A stretch of 64,000 bases of DNA from WJMB01 sp964581465 (GTDB taxonomy: Bacteria; RBG-13-66-14): assembly GCA_964581465.1 (NCBI GenBank), contig CAZOOP010000007.1:1-64000 (forward strand), in the 5' to 3' direction. Below the pieces are notes generated by a model. It saw only the letters and a program-made list of their open reading frames with translations. It had not been told where the DNA came from and ran no database searches. A program made the position numbers and the translations under genes. Of the stretch, positions 37,981 to 46,549 are shown one piece after another (position 1 is the stretch's first letter; every line of letters begins with the position of its first letter).

Positions 37981-39695
37981 CGGCGCACCTCGCAGGTCAG
38001 CTCCGGGAAGTCGCGGCAGAGTTCCTCCAGACAGGCGGCCTCCTCGGCCGGGCGTTTATCGGTGTCCGGGACGCGAACATTCAGGATGATGTTGGAGTGA
38101 CCGAAGCGGGTGTAGCTGCACTTGGTCAGCTCGAGCTCGGGCAGGTGGACGACGCGGTCAAGCAGGGCGCGGTAGGTCTCCAGATCGCCCTTGGCCGCCA
38201 GGCGCACCAGGGTGCGGTTGGGCTTGACGGCGTGTTCCGGATGCTCGCGCAGCCAGTGCCGGATCGCGTGGCGCGCCTGGGCGGTGTGGGCGTAGCGCAG
38301 CCAACTGGGGCGCGGGTGGGCGCTGGAGTTCGTGATCACCTCGACGCGATCCCCGGCGCTTAGCCGGTAGGTCAGCGGCTGGACCTGGCCGTTGACGCGG
38401 GCTCCGGCGCAGCGCAGTCCCAGGTCGGTGTGGATGCGGAAGGCGAAGTCGAGCACCGTCGAGCCCCGGGGCAGGTCCACGGGATCGCCCTTGGGAGTGA
38501 TGGCGAAGATCTGCTCACTGAACAGGTCGACCTTGACGGCGCTGGCGAAGCCGCGGTCGCTGGAGGCCTGCTTCTCCCAATCGACGATCCGGCGCAGCCA
38601 GATCAGCTCGTTGTCCAGCAGCGGATCGAGCTCTTCATCGCCCTTGTAGGTGAAGTGGGCCGCCAGGCCGTACTCGGCCAGGAAGTTCATCCGCTCGGTG
38701 CGTATCTGGACCTCGAAGCGCCGACCCTGCTCATCGAGGACCGAGGTATGCAGGGACTGGTAGAGGTTGGGCTTGGGATTGGCGATGTAGTCGCGGAAGC
38801 TGCCGGCGACAGGCCGCCAGATGCTGTGGATTACCCCCAGGACGCTGTAACAATCGGCGGTGCGGCGGGTGATCACCCGGGCGCCCAGCAGGTCCTTGAT
38901 CTCCTCGATGGGCTGCCGGCTCTTCATCAGCTTGCGGTAGATCGAGTAGATGTGCTTCGAGCGACCGAAGATGGTGACCTCGATCCCCAGCTCGTTCAGC
39001 TTGCCCTCGAGGCGCTCGACGAAGGCGTTGACCACGGCCTCGCGTTGGGGGCGGCTCTGGCGCAACTGTCCGGCGATGTCGGCGTAGACCTCGGGATGGA
39101 GAAACATCAGCGCCCGGTCCTCCATCTCCCAGCGCAGCCGGGCCACGCCGAGGCGGTGGGCCAGGGGGGCGTAGATGTCCAGGGTCTCCAGGGCCTTGCG
39201 CCGCCGCTTCTCCGGCTCGAGATACTGCAGGGTGCGCATGTTGTGCAGCCGGTCGGCCAGCTTGATCAGCAGCACCCGGGGATCGTGGCTGGCCGCCAGC
39301 ATCAGCCGCTTGAAGGTGGCCGAGTTGTCCGGTTCACCGTCGTCGTCGCGCTCCGCCAGCTCGACCTCGGTCACCCCGCGCACCAGGTGGGCTATCCCGC
39401 CGCCGAAACAGTCGGTCAGCTCATCGTCGGTCAGCTCCGTGTCCTCGACCACGTCATGGAGCAACCCCGCCGCCACCGTCTCGGTGTCGGCGCCGATCTC
39501 GGCCAGGATATGGGCCACCTCGACGACGTGGAGCAGGAAGGGATCGCCGGAGACGCGCCGCTGGGCGCCGTGATGGCGCGCCGCCGCCAGGTAGGCCTTC
39601 TCGACGAGCTCCAGCTCCTCCATCGAGCTGCGCTTGCGCAACAGCCCGATGGTCTCTTCGAGGATGTGGCGGCAGGTGGCCAGGTTGAGCGGCAT
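37977..39695 (-). CDS. spoT: Bifunctional (p)ppGpp synthetase/hydrolase SpoT/Rel
   Basis: A 572-aa stringent-response enzyme. ATG 39695 (MPLNLATC) is chosen because the upstream GTG at 39734 lies inside the promoter -10. The HD hydrolase domain is complete (HHGAQRRVSGDPFLLHVVEVA, GLLHDVVEDT, LIKLADRLHNMRTL), as is the synthetase domain (GRSKHIYSIYRKL, IKDLLGARVI, PKPNLYQSLHTSVL, EVQIRTERMNFLAEYGLAAH). A TGS domain follows (about 385-450). The usual long C-terminal regulatory region is reduced: family members are mostly 700 aa or more. Both activities should be present. Coupled to pgeF. Confidence 0.93.
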   Translation of the reverse strand: MPLNLATCRHILEETIGLLRKRSSMEELELVEKAYLAAARHHGAQRRVSGDPFLLHVVEVAHILAEIGADTETVAAGLLHDVVEDTELTDDELTDCFGGGIAHLVRGVTEVELAERDDDGEPDNSATFKRLMLAASHDPRVLLIKLADRLHNMRTLQYLEPEKRRRKALETLDIYAPLAHRLGVARLRWEMEDRALMFLHPEVYADIAGQLRQSRPQREAVVNAFVERLEGKLNELGIEVTIFGRSKHIYSIYRKLMKSRQPIEEIKDLLGARVITRRTADCYSVLGVIHSIWRPVAGSFRDYIANPKPNLYQSLHTSVLDEQGRRFEVQIRTERMNFLAEYGLAAHFTYKGDEELDPLLDNELIWLRRIVDWEKQASSDRGFASAVKVDLFSEQIFAITPKGDPVDLPRGSTVLDFAFRIHTDLGLRCAGARVNGQVQPLTYRLSAGDRVEVITNSSAHPRPSWLRYAHTAQARHAIRHWLREHPEHAVKPNRTLVRLAAKGDLETYRALLDRVVHLPELELTKCSYTRFGHSNIILNVRVPDTDKRPAEEAACLEELCRDFPELTCEVRR

Positions 39696-39724
39696 GAGGC
39701 GGTCCGGCGCGGAGGTTCTCTTCG

Positions 39725-39733
39725 AGTATAGCA
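39725..39733 (-). promoter_or_regulatory. Extended -10 promoter of spoT-pgeF
   Basis: Minus-strand TGCTATACT, 30 bp before ATG 39695; no clear -35 is present. Confidence 0.6.
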
Positions 39734-39783
39734 CAGCGACGGCTCACCCTCCCGGGTCGCCGCCGCCTTCCTCCCAACATCGT

Positions 39784-40461
39784 TCAATCCTCGTCGAGCA
39801 GATCGGGCCGCAGACGCCGGGTGCGCTCCAGCGCCCGCTCACGCCGCCAGCGCTCCACCGCCACGTGGTCCCCGGAGCGCAGCACCTCGGGCACCTTCAT
39901 CCCGTGGAACTCCGCCGGGCGGGTGTACCAGGGGCAGTCCAGCAACCCCTCGCCCTCGAAGGAGTCCGACAGGGCCGCCGCCGCGTCCGAGAGCACCCCG
40001 GGCAGCAGGCGCACCGCCGCGTCCACGCAGGCCAGCGCGACCAGCTCACCCCCGGAGAGCACCACGTCACCTAGGGAGACCTCGAAGTCGGCCAGGGTGC
40101 GCACCCGTTCGTCCAGCGCCTTGTAGTGGCCGCAGAGGAAGATCAGATGGCTCTCCAGGGAGAGCTCCTTGGCCAGATCGTTGTCCAGCAGGCGGCCGCC
40201 GACGTCGGTCAGGATCACCCTGGAGTCCGGTCGGCGCAGCTCCTCCACCGCCGCGAAGAAGGGCTCGGGCTTGAGGATCATCCCCGCCCCGCCCCCGTAG
40301 GGGATGCCGTCGGCCAGGTGGTGGTTGCCGTCGCACCAGTCGAGCAGGCCGCGGGCGCGCAGCCGGGCCAGACCCTTCTCCTGGGCCCGGCCGGGGATGC
40401 TGGTCTCCAGGTAGTTGATGATGGAGACCGGGTGCAGGCTGACGATGTCGACGGTGAGCAT
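39784..40461 (-). CDS. trmD: tRNA (guanine37-N1)-methyltransferase TrmD
   Basis: TrmD methylates G37 of tRNAs with G36 to prevent frameshifting, using S-adenosylmethionine bound in a trefoil knot. The 225-aa protein has TVDIVSLHP, PYGGGAGMILKPEP, the knot motif DFEVSLGDVVLSGGE and CPWYTRPAEFHGMKVPEVLRSGDH. One notable change: the usual GxYEGxDERV loop reads GHYKALDERV, so the normally conserved Glu is Lys114 and the Gly is Ala. It stands alone rather than in the usual rpsP-rimM-trmD-rplS operon. An AT-rich gene remnant lies 31 bp upstream. Confidence 0.92.
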   Translation of the reverse strand: MLTVDIVSLHPVSIINYLETSIPGRAQEKGLARLRARGLLDWCDGNHHLADGIPYGGGAGMILKPEPFFAAVEELRRPDSRVILTDVGGRLLDNDLAKELSLESHLIFLCGHYKALDERVRTLADFEVSLGDVVLSGGELVALACVDAAVRLLPGVLSDAAAALSDSFEGEGLLDCPWYTRPAEFHGMKVPEVLRSGDHVAVERWRRERALERTRRLRPDLLDED

Positions 40462-40492
40462 TTTTTAGTATTTCTGGGAAGGGTTTCAGAAA

Positions 40493-41005
40493 TCAGTAAG
40501 ACTTTAATGGATAGTCTGGCTGGTTTGGAACTTCCCATTCATGCCAGTCAAATTCTTTATAGTATAACCAACCCTGCTCTTTTATATTACTTTCTAATAT
40601 AGATTCGCCTGCCTATATTATCTCTCCATTATGCTTATATCTTATCACAATGGCATAGCTATTAAAAGTGTCATTTAAATAGTAGTGATTCGTGTTTATT
40701 ATACAATAGCTCAACAATTTATATTTAGAGCCAGCTATGTCTAATATTTCTTGTGAAGGTCTAATTGAATGATACCCTTCGATGCAAATAGGTTTTAATA
40801 TGTTATTAACACTTGCAACCATAAAAATATAATAGCTGTTAAGTTTAGCGCCACACTCTGCTGCAATCGTACTATATTTTCTTGAAGCTTCACGATCAGT
40901 ATCACGTAATTCCCAAAATTTACTACTGGATTGATATTCTAGCTTATTAAGCTCCATCAATGCTTCATGTGTATCTTCCAAATCAGGATCCATGCTGAAA
41001 AGCAC
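40493..41005 (-). pseudogene. AT-rich foreign gene with in-frame TAG
   Basis: An AT-rich frame starts at GTG 41005 (or ATG 40993) and encodes 130 aa (EYQSSSKFWELRDTDREASR, YCIINTNHYYLND) up to TAG at 40613-40615. The same frame continues past the TAG for 39 more codons to TGA at 40493-40495. That tail has a clearly protein-like end (DWHEWEVPNQPDYPLKSY). The simplest reading is a gene of about 170 codons broken by an amber mutation; amber suppression is the alternative. No family is recognised. Base and codon use differ sharply from trmD 31 bp downstream, so it was probably acquired horizontally. Confidence 0.6.
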
Positions 41006-41017
41006 GGCTGGTGCACG

Positions 41018-41193
41018 CTACTCCACGTCGAAAGCCATCAACGGCACCGTATCGAACTCGGTACAACTGAAGCCGTAATGATACTCGGTCACCTCCAGGA
41101 CCAACTCGCGAAGCTCGGTATCATCAATCGTACCGATGGTGTCGAACTCGATGCCGTCTTCCGGTTCTGCGGGGAAAAGGCTATCATCATATA
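41018..41193 (-). pseudogene. Gene remnant truncated at a family B repeat
   Basis: An open minus-strand frame of about 57 codons ends at TAG 41018-41020 (…GIEFDTIGTIDDTELREL, then TEYHYGFSCTEFDTVPLMAF). It has no start codon of its own: upstream the frame runs into stops inside repeat B copy 3, which begins exactly at 41194. It looks like the C-terminal end of an acidic protein whose front was lost when the repeat arrived. The protein family is unknown. Confidence 0.5.
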
Positions 41194-41533
41194 GGGATCA
41201 TCACAGAGGATGAACAACACATTCGCAACTCAGGGAAGCCCATCGAGAATGGTGCTTGGAGAATAGCCTCAGGGGGGCGTCTACCAGTGAAAGCTGATAA
41301 CGTTCGAAGCTGCTGAAGCAGGCAATAGAGCGCCGTCAGTAGATCAATCACCCACAGCCTGATTGAATCCTCATGTGGAACCAACAGCCTCGGGCTTTCG
41401 GCGGAACTAAATGGAAGCCCAGGTATATCGCCACCGAGCAACGGTCTGACAATGGCGGCGACTACGAGCTATAAAGCGTTGAATGACACTCTATTAGCTG
41501 GATGAGTCGGTTCAGATACTAGTAATAATCCCC
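41194..41533 (-). repeat. Family B MITE-like repeat, copy 3
   Basis: 340 bp, reverse orientation: GGGATCATCACAG at the left end, AGTAATAATCCC at the right. Shares TATTAGCTGGATGAGTCGGTT and TATAAAGCGTTGAATGACA (reversed) with copies 1 and 2. Confidence 0.85.
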
Positions 41534-41592
41534 ATTTATATTAGGGTTAATCATTATCGGACCCGTATCAGAAAATGCTGGAGTAAGCGGAT

Positions 41593-41934
41593 GGGATTAT
41601 CACAACAAACCGGACCAATATCAGTAGTGATTACGAGCTGCTACTATGGAGTTACCCTTGAGGCTTGCTTTGTTTTTGGCGACAACGTGCTCAAGCATCG
41701 AGCTGAGATAAGTGCAGGTATATGCAATAGCCTGCTTTTGGCTTGTTCTCCAGCAGACACTGCTTCAGGTCTGTCCGGCTGGACTGATAACCACCCGGCC
41801 GCCCGCTGCACCAAGTGCAGGTATTGCTGGTTGCCACAAATCGACTACCGGGAAATGACAGCACGTTGAACTATAAAGCACTATATGACAGGCTATTAGC
41901 ATATTATACCGGTCCGGATGCGAGTGATGATCCC
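41593..41934 (-). repeat. Family B MITE-like repeat, copy 7
   Basis: 342 bp with ends GGGATTATCAC and GAGTGATGATCCC. Flanked by AAGCGGAT and AAGCGGAA, a 7-8 bp target-site duplication. The interior is diverged from copies 1-3, but the right 80 bp match. Confidence 0.82.
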
Positions 41935-42081
41935 AAGCGGAAAGACGCACAGGACGAATAAGACGGCCTTCAGGCAACCCACGATTACAACCGCCTACTC
42001 TTGAACATGCTTCCTCCGGGATGCGGCGACGGCGAGACCTACTCCCCGCCCGACCCGAGCGCTCGGACGTTCCAACGGGTA

Positions 42082-42161
42082 GGCTTTGGCACGTTTCTTG
42101 CGCCATGGCGCGAGGGTACTGGACGAACGGCGCCGGACTCCGCAAGAAACGTGCCAAAGCC
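42082..42161 (-). repeat. 3'-UTR palindromic element, copy 3
   Basis: Arm GGCTTTGGCACGTTTCTTGC (42082-42101) and its exact reverse complement (42142-42161), 40-bp middle. Arm base 4 is T instead of the G of copies 1 and 2, and the partner base is changed to match. 46 nt beyond the murI stop, same sense orientation. Confidence 0.9.
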
Positions 42162-42207
42162 GGACCTGGTGTGAGGGCGTCGTGGGAAGGGGTCTCGCCG
42201 TCGCGGG

Positions 42208-43041
42208 TTAGGCTTCGGCAAACGTCTCCCCCTCGAGCTCGGCGGGTTCCAGCTTCTCGATTGGCCGGCCGAAGAATTTGGCCGCCAGGGCCTTGAGCGC
42301 GTCGGAGACATCGGTGGCATAGAAGTGGTGCTCGGCGGGCGGTGCGTCGAGGGGCCGGGCCAGGCCTCGTTCGGCCAGGCGCTCGGCGACGGCCCGGGCG
42401 GTCTCCTCGGCGGAGTCGACGAGCTCGACGCCGGGGCCCATCACCTGGGCGATGACTCCCTTGAGCAGGGGGTAGTGGGTACAGCCCAGGACGAGGGTGT
42501 CGACGCCGGCGTCCTTGAGGGGTTCGAGATAGCTCTGGGCCACCCAGCGGGGGACGGGGCCGGTCAGCCAGCCCTCCTCGGCCAGGGGGACGAAGAGGGG
42601 GCAGGGTCGGGCGTGGATGGTCAGCCCGGGGCGCAGGTATTGCAGGGCGGTTTCATAGGAGCCGCTGGCCACGGTGGTGCGGGTGCCGATAACGCCGACG
42701 GCGCCGCGGCTGCGTTCGGCGGCGGCCCGGGCGCCGGGCTCGACGACGCCGACCAGGGGCACGGGACTCTCGGAGGAGAGGGCGGGCAGAGCGGCGGCGC
42801 TGGCGGTGTTGCAGGCGATGACGACGAGCTTGACGCCGCGGCGGCGGAAGAAGGCCAGGGCCTGGCGGGTGTAGTGCAGCACGGTGGCCGGGCTCTTGCC
42901 GCCGTAGGGCACACGGGCGGTGTCGCCCAGGTAGAGCAGGGGCTCGACGGGGAGTCGGTCGGCGACGGCCCGGGCGACGGTCAGACCGCCGACGCCGGAG
43001 TCGAAGACTCCGATGGGAAGGAGGCTTGAGGTTCCACTCAT
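42208..43041 (-). CDS. murI: Glutamate racemase MurI
   Basis: MurI supplies D-glutamate for peptidoglycan. A 277-aa protein with the two catalytic Cys in conserved settings: ACNTASA (about residue 78) and GCTHYPLL (about 188). Other marks are IGVFDSGVGGLTV at the N-terminus and YLGDTARVPYGGKS. ATG 43041 gives the usual N-terminus; ATG 43053 inside the ruvB stop is an alternative. Immediately downstream of ruvB, so co-transcribed. A palindromic element follows its stop. Confidence 0.94.
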   Translation of the reverse strand: MSGTSSLLPIGVFDSGVGGLTVARAVADRLPVEPLLYLGDTARVPYGGKSPATVLHYTRQALAFFRRRGVKLVVIACNTASAAALPALSSESPVPLVGVVEPGARAAAERSRGAVGVIGTRTTVASGSYETALQYLRPGLTIHARPCPLFVPLAEEGWLTGPVPRWVAQSYLEPLKDAGVDTLVLGCTHYPLLKGVIAQVMGPGVELVDSAEETARAVAERLAERGLARPLDAPPAEHHFYATDVSDALKALAAKFFGRPIEKLEPAELEGETFAEA

Positions 43042-43045
43042 TTTG

Positions 43046-44068
43046 TCATCCATCGAAACGGAGCTGCCCGCCACTCGGGGGTTTGAGATCGAGGTGCCGC
43101 CAGGCGCGCTCGGTGGCCACCCGGCCCTTGGGGGTGCGCTGGAGCAGCCCCTGCTGGATCAGAAAAGGCTCGTGAACCTCCTCGAGGGTCCCCGGCTCCT
43201 CACCCACGGCCACGGCGATGGTCTTAACGCCCGTCGGTCCGCCGCCGAAGCTGCGGCAGAGCTTGTCGAGGATACGACGGTCCAGCTCGTCGAGGCCCAA
43301 CTCGTCGATCCCCAACAGCCGCAGGGCCTCGTCGGCCACGGCGGTGTCGATGACGCCCCCGGCGCGGACCTGGGCGTAGTCGCGCACCCGGCGTAGCAGG
43401 CGGTTGGCCACGCGGGGGGTGCCACGGCCGCGGCGGGCGATCTCGCCGACTCCGTCCTCGTCGATCTCGACCTCGAGCAGGGCGGCGGAGCGGCGCAGGA
43501 TGGCGGCGATCTCTCCGGCGGGATAGTAACCGAGGCGGAGCACGACGCCGAAGCGGGCGCGGATCGGCGCCGAGAGCAGTCCGGCCCGGGTGGTGGCCCC
43601 GACCAGGGTGAAGTGCTGCAACTCGAGCTTGACGGTGCGCGCCGCCGGGCCGGAGTCGATGACGATGTCCAGCCGGTAGTCCTCCATCGCCGGGTAGAGG
43701 TACTCCTCGACGACGGTGGAGAGACGGTGGACCTCGTCGATGAACAGCACGTCGCCGGCGGCCAAAGAGGTCAGGATGCCGGCCAGGTCGCCGGGGCGCT
43801 CCAGGGCCGGCCCCGAGGTGCCCTGTAGGCGCACCTCGAGCTCCCGGGCCACGATGTGGGCCAGGGTCGTCTTGCCCAGTCCGGGAGGACCACAGAGCAG
43901 GACGTGGTCCAGGGCTTCACCGCGTTTGCGGGCGGCTTCGAGGAAGACGCGCAACTGTTCGACGACGCGGGCCTGGCCGACGAACTCGTCCAGGCTGGTC
44001 GGGCGCAGGCCGCCCTCGGTGTAGTCTTCGGGCAGGGGATGGGGATCGGTCAGGTTGGTGACGGGCAA
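43046..44068 (-). CDS. ruvB: Holliday junction branch-migration ATPase RuvB
   Basis: RuvB is the hexameric motor that moves Holliday junctions with RuvA. TTG 44068 is chosen: GAGGAGG lies nine bases before it and it avoids overlap with the upstream gene; ATG 44119 would add 17 residues. The 340-aa protein shows LRPTSLDEFVGQ, Walker A GPPGLGKTT, Walker B VLFIDEVHRL, sensor GATTRAGLLSAPIRARFG and a C-terminal winged helix (GLLQRTPKGRVAT). ruvA and ruvC are not adjacent. The stop nearly touches murI. Confidence 0.94.
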   Translation of the reverse strand: MPVTNLTDPHPLPEDYTEGGLRPTSLDEFVGQARVVEQLRVFLEAARKRGEALDHVLLCGPPGLGKTTLAHIVARELEVRLQGTSGPALERPGDLAGILTSLAAGDVLFIDEVHRLSTVVEEYLYPAMEDYRLDIVIDSGPAARTVKLELQHFTLVGATTRAGLLSAPIRARFGVVLRLGYYPAGEIAAILRRSAALLEVEIDEDGVGEIARRGRGTPRVANRLLRRVRDYAQVRAGGVIDTAVADEALRLLGIDELGLDELDRRILDKLCRSFGGGPTGVKTIAVAVGEEPGTLEEVHEPFLIQQGLLQRTPKGRVATERAWRHLDLKPPSGGQLRFDG

Positions 44069-44082
44069 GGGGGGCGGCCTCC

Positions 44083-44670
44083 TCAGCGGTAGCGGAAGAG
44101 CATGCGGATGGTGCTCCACGAGGTTTCGCCCGGTGCGGCGTAGTCGTTCCAGGTGTCGATCAGCCAGCCGTAATCGTCGTCGTAGGCGAAACGGAACTGG
44201 GCCTCGCCCTCGGCGTGGTAATGCTCGCCGGAGTCGGTGACGACGTCCAGGCTGTAATGCAGGTAGTCGCTCTGGGGATGCTCTCCGTCGGGGGGCGGGG
44301 CCGACTCGGTCTCCAGGTCCAGGTGGATCGAGTTCTCGGCGAGGAGCAGCTTCTCGATGAAGCGCTCCTCGGAGTAGTTGTTCCAGGACTGCGGCGTCAC
44401 GCGGCCGTCGATAACGTCACCGATCTCGTTCTCGTTGAAGTAGTAGACGAAGTCGTCATGAAGCAGCAGGATCGCCCCGCCGGGATCGCGGTTGATATAG
44501 GACTCCTCGAGGTACTCCAGGGCGCGCTCCGGGCTGGAGAGGTCGGGTCCTTCGCCCTCGGGCAGGGTGAAACAACCGCCCAGGGCTATCAGCAGGAGCA
44601 TCACGGAAATGAGTGCGGGCGGACCGCTGTCTCTCCGGGAAGCGGCTTGTCTGACGGTCCTGTCTTTCAT
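44083..44670 (-). CDS. Lipoprotein with NTF2-like fold
   Basis: A 195-aa protein with a signal and lipobox LIALGGC (Cys about residue 33). The mature part (SSPERALEYLEESYINRDPG, then FVYYFNENEIGDVIDG) resembles NTF2-like/SnoaL cone folds often seen in candidate-phylum lipoproteins. The C-terminus GETSWSTIRMLFRYR is reminiscent of the SFGEIKSL and TWGTIKNL tails of two other exported proteins here. AGGGATAAG precedes the ATG. Upstream of ruvB by 14 bp, so the three genes form one operon. Function unknown. Confidence 0.65.
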   Translation of the reverse strand: MKDRTVRQAASRRDSGPPALISVMLLLIALGGCFTLPEGEGPDLSSPERALEYLEESYINRDPGGAILLLHDDFVYYFNENEIGDVIDGRVTPQSWNNYSEERFIEKLLLAENSIHLDLETESAPPPDGEHPQSDYLHYSLDVVTDSGEHYHAEGEAQFRFAYDDDYGWLIDTWNDYAAPGETSWSTIRMLFRYR

Positions 44671-45165
44671 CTTATCCCTGCCGTTCGGACCGGTTTTCTA
44701 ACCGATGACAATCGACTTCGATGTACCTATGGTTCTGCGAGAAGCCCGAAGGAACGCAGCGGACTTGGTTCGTCGTGATGATTCCCTCCGATATCCAGAG
44801 CGGTTCCAGACTGAGGTGACAGGTTAATCGATAGCCTTCGGGTTCCCCAGCGCTATCAAAAGATGGAACGCGCCTTACTGCCACACCTCAACGATTCGGA
44901 TACGCTTCGGTACTCCGGGCTGTAAGCTGCCGGCGCCCATTCGTTGAGCGCTTGACGTTACAAGTCCCGCGTACGCCGACACCTGCGACCTTCGCCCGGC
45001 CATCGAAAGCGGCGTCGCCCGGGGCCGGCTTTGGCACGTTTCTTGCGCCCTCGCGCGGGGCTGTTGGACGAAGCGTGCCGGCCTCCGCAAGAAACGTGCC
45101 AAAGCCTCGTGTCAGCGGTCGCGGCGCGGGGTAGGGGCCGGGTTTGAACCCGGGCGAAGGTCGTC
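44671..45165. other. Intergenic region with palindromic element
   Basis: About 500 bp. Palindromic element copy 4 (45027-45106) lies near its right end, and a GGGTT-TGA-AACCC hairpin sits at about 45136-45155. The left 350 bp holds nothing recognised. Confidence 0.5.
45027..45106 (-). repeat. 3'-UTR palindromic element, copy 4
   Basis: Arm GGCTTTGGCACGTTTCTTGC (45027-45046) and its exact reverse complement (45087-45106), 40-bp middle beginning GGAGGCCGGC on the minus strand. 59 nt past the stop of the glycosyltransferase gene, same sense orientation. Confidence 0.9.
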
Positions 45166-46341
45166 CTAGGTCCGCGGCGGCGCCAGCTCGTCGAGCAGGG
45201 CGTTGATCCTGCGCGCCTGTTCGGTCAGGGTGAAGCGTTCGAGGACGCGGCGGCGTCCCTGTTCGGCCAGCCGGGCGGCCAGGGTCCTGTCGGTGAGCAG
45301 ACGGTGTAGGGCGGCGGCCAGGGCGTGGACGTCGCCGACTGGGTAGAGCAGGCCGTTGACGCCGTCGTCGATGATCTCGAGCACGCCGCCGGAGTTGGTG
45401 GCCACGACGGGGACGCTCTGGGCCTGGGTCTCGATGACCACGCGGCCGAAGGGTTCGAAGTCGCTGGGCAGGGCCAGCACATCCATCAGGGCGGTGTAGG
45501 GTCGCACGTCGGGTTGGTAGCCCGTAAGCAGGACGGAGTCGCGCAGGTCCAGCTCATCGATGAGGGCCTCGAGCTCCTCGGCGTAGCCCGGGTCCTGACT
45601 GGCGAAGGTGGTTCCGACGACCAGGCAGGCGGCGGAAATCGAGTATCGCGTCTTCAGGGTTTTAACCGCCCTGAAAAGGTCCTCGGGGCGTTTCCAGCGG
45701 GTGAGGCGGCCGACGTACCCGATGACTGGGCGTTCGCCCAGGCCCAGCCTGGCTCGCAGCTCCTCGTCGGGCGCCCGAGGGGCGAAGCGTTGCGGGTCCA
45801 GGGCGTTGGGAATGATGCGGCAGCGCTCGGGGTGGCGGTGGTGCCAGGCCATCACCCGATTCAACACGGCTTGGCTGATAGCCACCACGACGTCGTCGAG
45901 CTGGAAGGCCGCCTGTTCGAGAAAGCCGTGAGTCCAGGCGCTGCGGACGTGCCGCCAATGCAGGGTGGGCAGACCCAAGGCGGCCAGGCCGCAGACCAGG
46001 GAGCCCTTGAGCCCGTCGGAGTAGATCACGCGTGTGCGACGTTGGATAAGCAGGCGGCGCAGCCGGCGAATGGAGTGCAACAAGCCGTTGATGGCGCGTA
46101 TCGGGTCCGGCGAGCCGTATCCACCGGCCCGCATCTCGGTCAGTTCGGGGGAGGATTGGAGATGGATCGGCGCTCCGGTTTGGCGCAGGAGTTTTTCGAC
46201 GCGCTCGCCGGGTTGGGCCAGAACGATCTCGGGCGACCAGCGCTCGTCGAGACCCCGGATGATCCCCACCAGACTGTGATGGGATCCCCCGACGGTGTTG
46301 TAGGGCACGTAGAAGACGATGCTGTCGCGGCGGGGGCTCAT
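45166..46341 (-). CDS. GT4-family glycosyltransferase
   Basis: A 391-aa retaining glycosyltransferase (group 1, GT-B fold). The N-terminal acceptor domain (YNTVGGSHHSLVGIIRGL) is followed by RPVIGYVGRLTRWKRPEDLF, the donor-binding EPFGRVVIETQAQSVPVVAT with the E-x7-E motif (about residues 300-310), and GGVLEIIDDGVNGLLYPVGD. It probably transfers a nucleotide-activated sugar to a lipid or surface polymer; the substrate is unknown. Monocistronic, with about 200 bp upstream that contain TTGTCCC/GGGACAA inverted repeats (46394-46425). Confidence 0.88.
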   Translation of the reverse strand: MSPRRDSIVFYVPYNTVGGSHHSLVGIIRGLDERWSPEIVLAQPGERVEKLLRQTGAPIHLQSSPELTEMRAGGYGSPDPIRAINGLLHSIRRLRRLLIQRRTRVIYSDGLKGSLVCGLAALGLPTLHWRHVRSAWTHGFLEQAAFQLDDVVVAISQAVLNRVMAWHHRHPERCRIIPNALDPQRFAPRAPDEELRARLGLGERPVIGYVGRLTRWKRPEDLFRAVKTLKTRYSISAACLVVGTTFASQDPGYAEELEALIDELDLRDSVLLTGYQPDVRPYTALMDVLALPSDFEPFGRVVIETQAQSVPVVATNSGGVLEIIDDGVNGLLYPVGDVHALAAALHRLLTDRTLAARLAEQGRRRVLERFTLTEQARRINALLDELAPPRT

Positions 46342-46549
46342 CGCTCGATGCTTATCCTACCGGGGTGGAAGGGGCGGAAGGTGATAGACGCGGTTGTCCC
46401 CCCACTCGTCCGGTGATGGGACAATCGGTTACGGCTGGATGTGGTATGCCTCGAGCGACGGTGGGGGGTGGAGAGAGCCGGGGCGATCGACCGAGGCTGG
46501 ACAAGCGTACATGAAAGCGGACAACTGACGACCCACCGCTCGATGCGTT

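Larger units (their letters stand above)
41534..42207. other. Gene-free island before murI's 3' end
   Basis: Holds repeat B copy 7 (41593-41934) and palindromic element copy 3 (42082-42161). No coding frame is evident in the rest. Confidence 0.6.

Noticed and set aside
15906..45106. Palindromic elements as integron attC sites
   Set aside because: The core GTTRRRY/RYYYAAC arrangement and the imperfect, bulged pairing of attC are missing. Arms are perfect, copies are not adjacent to one another, and no integrase gene is seen.
45136..45155. GGGTTTGAACCC as a tRNA T-arm
   Set aside because: No acceptor, D or anticodon stem fits around it; it is a simple hairpin after the glycosyltransferase gene.
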